The notes under the pieces: model-generated
Told to the model about the DNA's origin: nothing
Databases searched by the model: none
The model's input: only the letters and a program-made list of their open reading frames with translations
Translations under genes and position numbers: made by a program
Shown: positions 35,054-36,582 of the stretch, piece by piece
Layout: the number at the start of each line of letters is the position of its first letter
Numbering within the stretch: position 1 is the first letter of the stretch
Source of the DNA: JBCDBH01 sp039184055
GTDB lineage: Bacteria > Acidobacteriota > Thermoanaerobaculia > Multivoradales > J023
Length of the DNA: 36,582 bases
Direction: 5' to 3'
Assembly (NCBI GenBank): GCA_039184055.1
Contig: JBCDBH010000015.1
Location: 1 to 36,582, forward strand

Positions 35054-36582
35054 ATGAAGCTGAAAGAGTTTACGATTCGGGAGTTCAGAAGCATCTGGGA
35101 CTCCGGCCCCATCAAAGTTGACGATCAAGTAACTTGTCTTGTCGGGAAGAACGAAGCTGGAAAGACCGCCCTTCTGACTGCGCTCTACCGAACTAACCCG
35201 ATTATCACCGAGGACGCTGCGTTCGATGAGACCTACGATTATCCCAAGCGGGAGGTAGAAGATTACCTTCACGAGGTGGACGACGGGTACCGTGAGGAGG
35301 CCGTTGTCGTCGAAGCGCTGTACGAGCTCGAGGACGATGATGTGGAAGCAGTTACAGCGGTCTTCGGTCCCGAGGTGCTTAGAAGCAAGACCTTCACTCA
35401 CGAGACCTACTACGGAAGGAAGACCAGCACGTTTGACCTATCGACAAACGAAGCCGCTGCGCGGATTCATCTGGCCGAAAGTCCCGCCCTCTCAACCGAA
35501 CTTAAAGAGGATCTCAAGCTAGCCACCGATTGGGATGCGTTCGCTGCCGCACTCGGTGAAGCAGAAGTCACCGATACAATTAGGGCACTCACAAAAACTG
35601 TAAAAGACGTTCAGAGTGAAGGACTGGATCACTACGTATTTAACTCGTTGCTCTGGCCGCGCGCGCCAAAGTATCTCTATTTCGACGAGTATTATCAGAT
35701 AAAAGGGCAAGCGAATCTTGACGCCCTAATCGAGCGGGAGAATAACAATCAGCTTGAGGGCTCCGACTACCCGCTGCTTGGCCTCATCAACTTAGCCCGT
35801 CTTGATCATCGCCAGCTCGCAGGGGCAAAGAACACAACTGAGCTCAAGAACAAGCTCGAAGGAGCCGGGAATCACCTGACTAGAAAGATCGTCAAATACT
35901 GGTCACAGAACCAGCATATCCAACTACGCTTCGATGTTCGTGACGCAAAACCCGAGGACCCACCAAACATGCAGCATGGTACAAATGTTTGGGGTGAGGT
36001 CTACGACACCGTGCATTGGGCGCACACACCGCTTGGCTCGCGCTCGCGTGGCTTTGTCTGGTTCTTCTCGTTCCTTGCATGGTACGAAGACCTAAAACGT
36101 CAGGAACAAAACGTCATCTTGTTACTTGACGAACCAGGCCTATCTTTACATGGACGCGCGCAGGCTGATCTCTTACAGTATTTTGAGACTGAGTTGGCAG
36201 CCCATCAGCTTCTCTACACCACCCATTCGCCATTCATGATTGATCCCAAGAAGCTTAAGAGAGTTCGCATCGTCCAGGACTTGGGAATCGATGCAAAGGA
36301 ACAGCTCCCCAAAGATCAGGACGGTACAAAGGTGTTGGCCAATGTGTTGGAGGCAACCGCAGATAGCCTGTTTCCACTGCAAGGGGCCCTTGGCTACGAA
36401 ATCCAGCAGACACTCTTCATCGGTCCTAATTCACTTGTCGTCGAAGGCCCTACTGACATGCTATATCTGCGAGCCGTTTCTGCACAGCTTGACAAAGAAG
36501 GTCGCACCGCACTTTCGGACGACTGGGTCATTACACCTGTGGGTGGAAGCGGAAGAGTCCCAACCTTTGTTGCCTTACTGGC
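35054..36582 (+). CDS. OLD-family ATPase/TOPRIM nuclease, 3' end outside window
   Basis: The frame is open from the ATG at 35054 to the window end (509 complete codons). It is an SMC/ABC-type ATPase. KEFTIREFRSI opens the fold, Walker A is GKNEAGKT (31-38), the signature region is PLGSRSRGF (326-334), Walker B is ILLLDEPGLSLHG with D359 and E360, and the H-loop is TTHSPFMI with H391. The long insertion between (about 90-320) is the coiled-coil/arm part. The OLD-type TOPRIM domain begins at VVEGPTDMLYL with E464 and D468; its DxD motif would lie beyond the window. Such proteins are ATP-regulated nucleases, and many act in phage defence (P2 OLD, GajA of Gabija). Whether a GajB-like helicase follows cannot be seen. 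Codons use much more A/T at third positions than the neighbours, suggesting recent transfer. Confidence 0.9.
   Translation, partial: MKLKEFTIREFRSIWDSGPIKVDDQVTCLVGKNEAGKTALLTALYRTNPIITEDAAFDETYDYPKREVEDYLHEVDDGYREEAVVVEALYELEDDDVEAVTAVFGPEVLRSKTFTHETYYGRKTSTFDLSTNEAAARIHLAESPALSTELKEDLKLATDWDAFAAALGEAEVTDTIRALTKTVKDVQSEGLDHYVFNSLLWPRAPKYLYFDEYYQIKGQANLDALIERENNNQLEGSDYPLLGLINLARLDHRQLAGAKNTTELKNKLEGAGNHLTRKIVKYWSQNQHIQLRFDVRDAKPEDPPNMQHGTNVWGEVYDTVHWAHTPLGSRSRGFVWFFSFLAWYEDLKRQEQNVILLLDEPGLSLHGRAQADLLQYFETELAAHQLLYTTHSPFMIDPKKLKRVRIVQDLGIDAKEQLPKDQDGTKVLANVLEATADSLFPLQGALGYEIQQTLFIGPNSLVVEGPTDMLYLRAVSAQLDKEGRTALSDDWVITPVGGSGRVPTFVALL

Overview
The window is a GC-rich bacterial segment from a Gram-negative-type organism. 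Giant secreted proteins built from CARDB, Calx-beta, DUF11 and choice-of-anchor A modules, beside a Sec-exported YD/Rhs protein and a bacterial NLR, suggest an Acidobacteriota- or Myxococcota-like source. That placement is an inference from domain style only; there is no rRNA or marker gene here.

Layout. (1) 1-3927, minus: a TIR-NACHT STAND protein, a probable anti-phage bacterial NLR whose C-terminus runs off the left edge. (2) 3928-4537: a divergent spacer with possible gene remnants. (3) 4538-5257, plus: a 239-residue cytoplasmic ankyrin-repeat protein that converges on, and overlaps by 8 bp, the end of (4). (4) 5250-12092, minus: a 2,280-residue exported YD/Rhs protein with a transglutaminase-like domain lacking its cysteine, an Rhs core, and a C-terminal domain with a PD-(D/E)XK nuclease pattern. 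(5) 12126-33338, minus: one uninterrupted 7,070-residue exported protein, 58% of the window, 33 nt upstream of (4) and probably in its operon. (6) 33339-33802: divergent promoter spacer. (7) 33803-34975, plus: an exported P1/DmpA-family Ntn-hydrolase peptidase. (8) 35054-36582, plus: an OLD-family ATPase/TOPRIM nuclease, cut by the right edge, with visibly more A/T-ending codons than its neighbours.

How the parts may work together. The core is a two-gene minus-strand operon, giant adhesin-like protein then Rhs protein, which looks like a cell-surface or contact system. The giant protein offers many binding modules (L-type lectins, five Cys-initiated beta-sandwich modules, a VWA domain with MIDAS, an FG-GAP propeller). 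The Rhs protein offers a shell and a candidate nuclease payload. The ankyrin protein is the only neighbour placed to be a cytoplasmic immunity protein, although its opposite orientation is atypical. TIR-NACHT and OLD-type genes at the two ends suggest an accessory conflict/defence neighbourhood. No rRNA, tRNA, CRISPR array, transposase, integrase or clear intrinsic terminator was seen.
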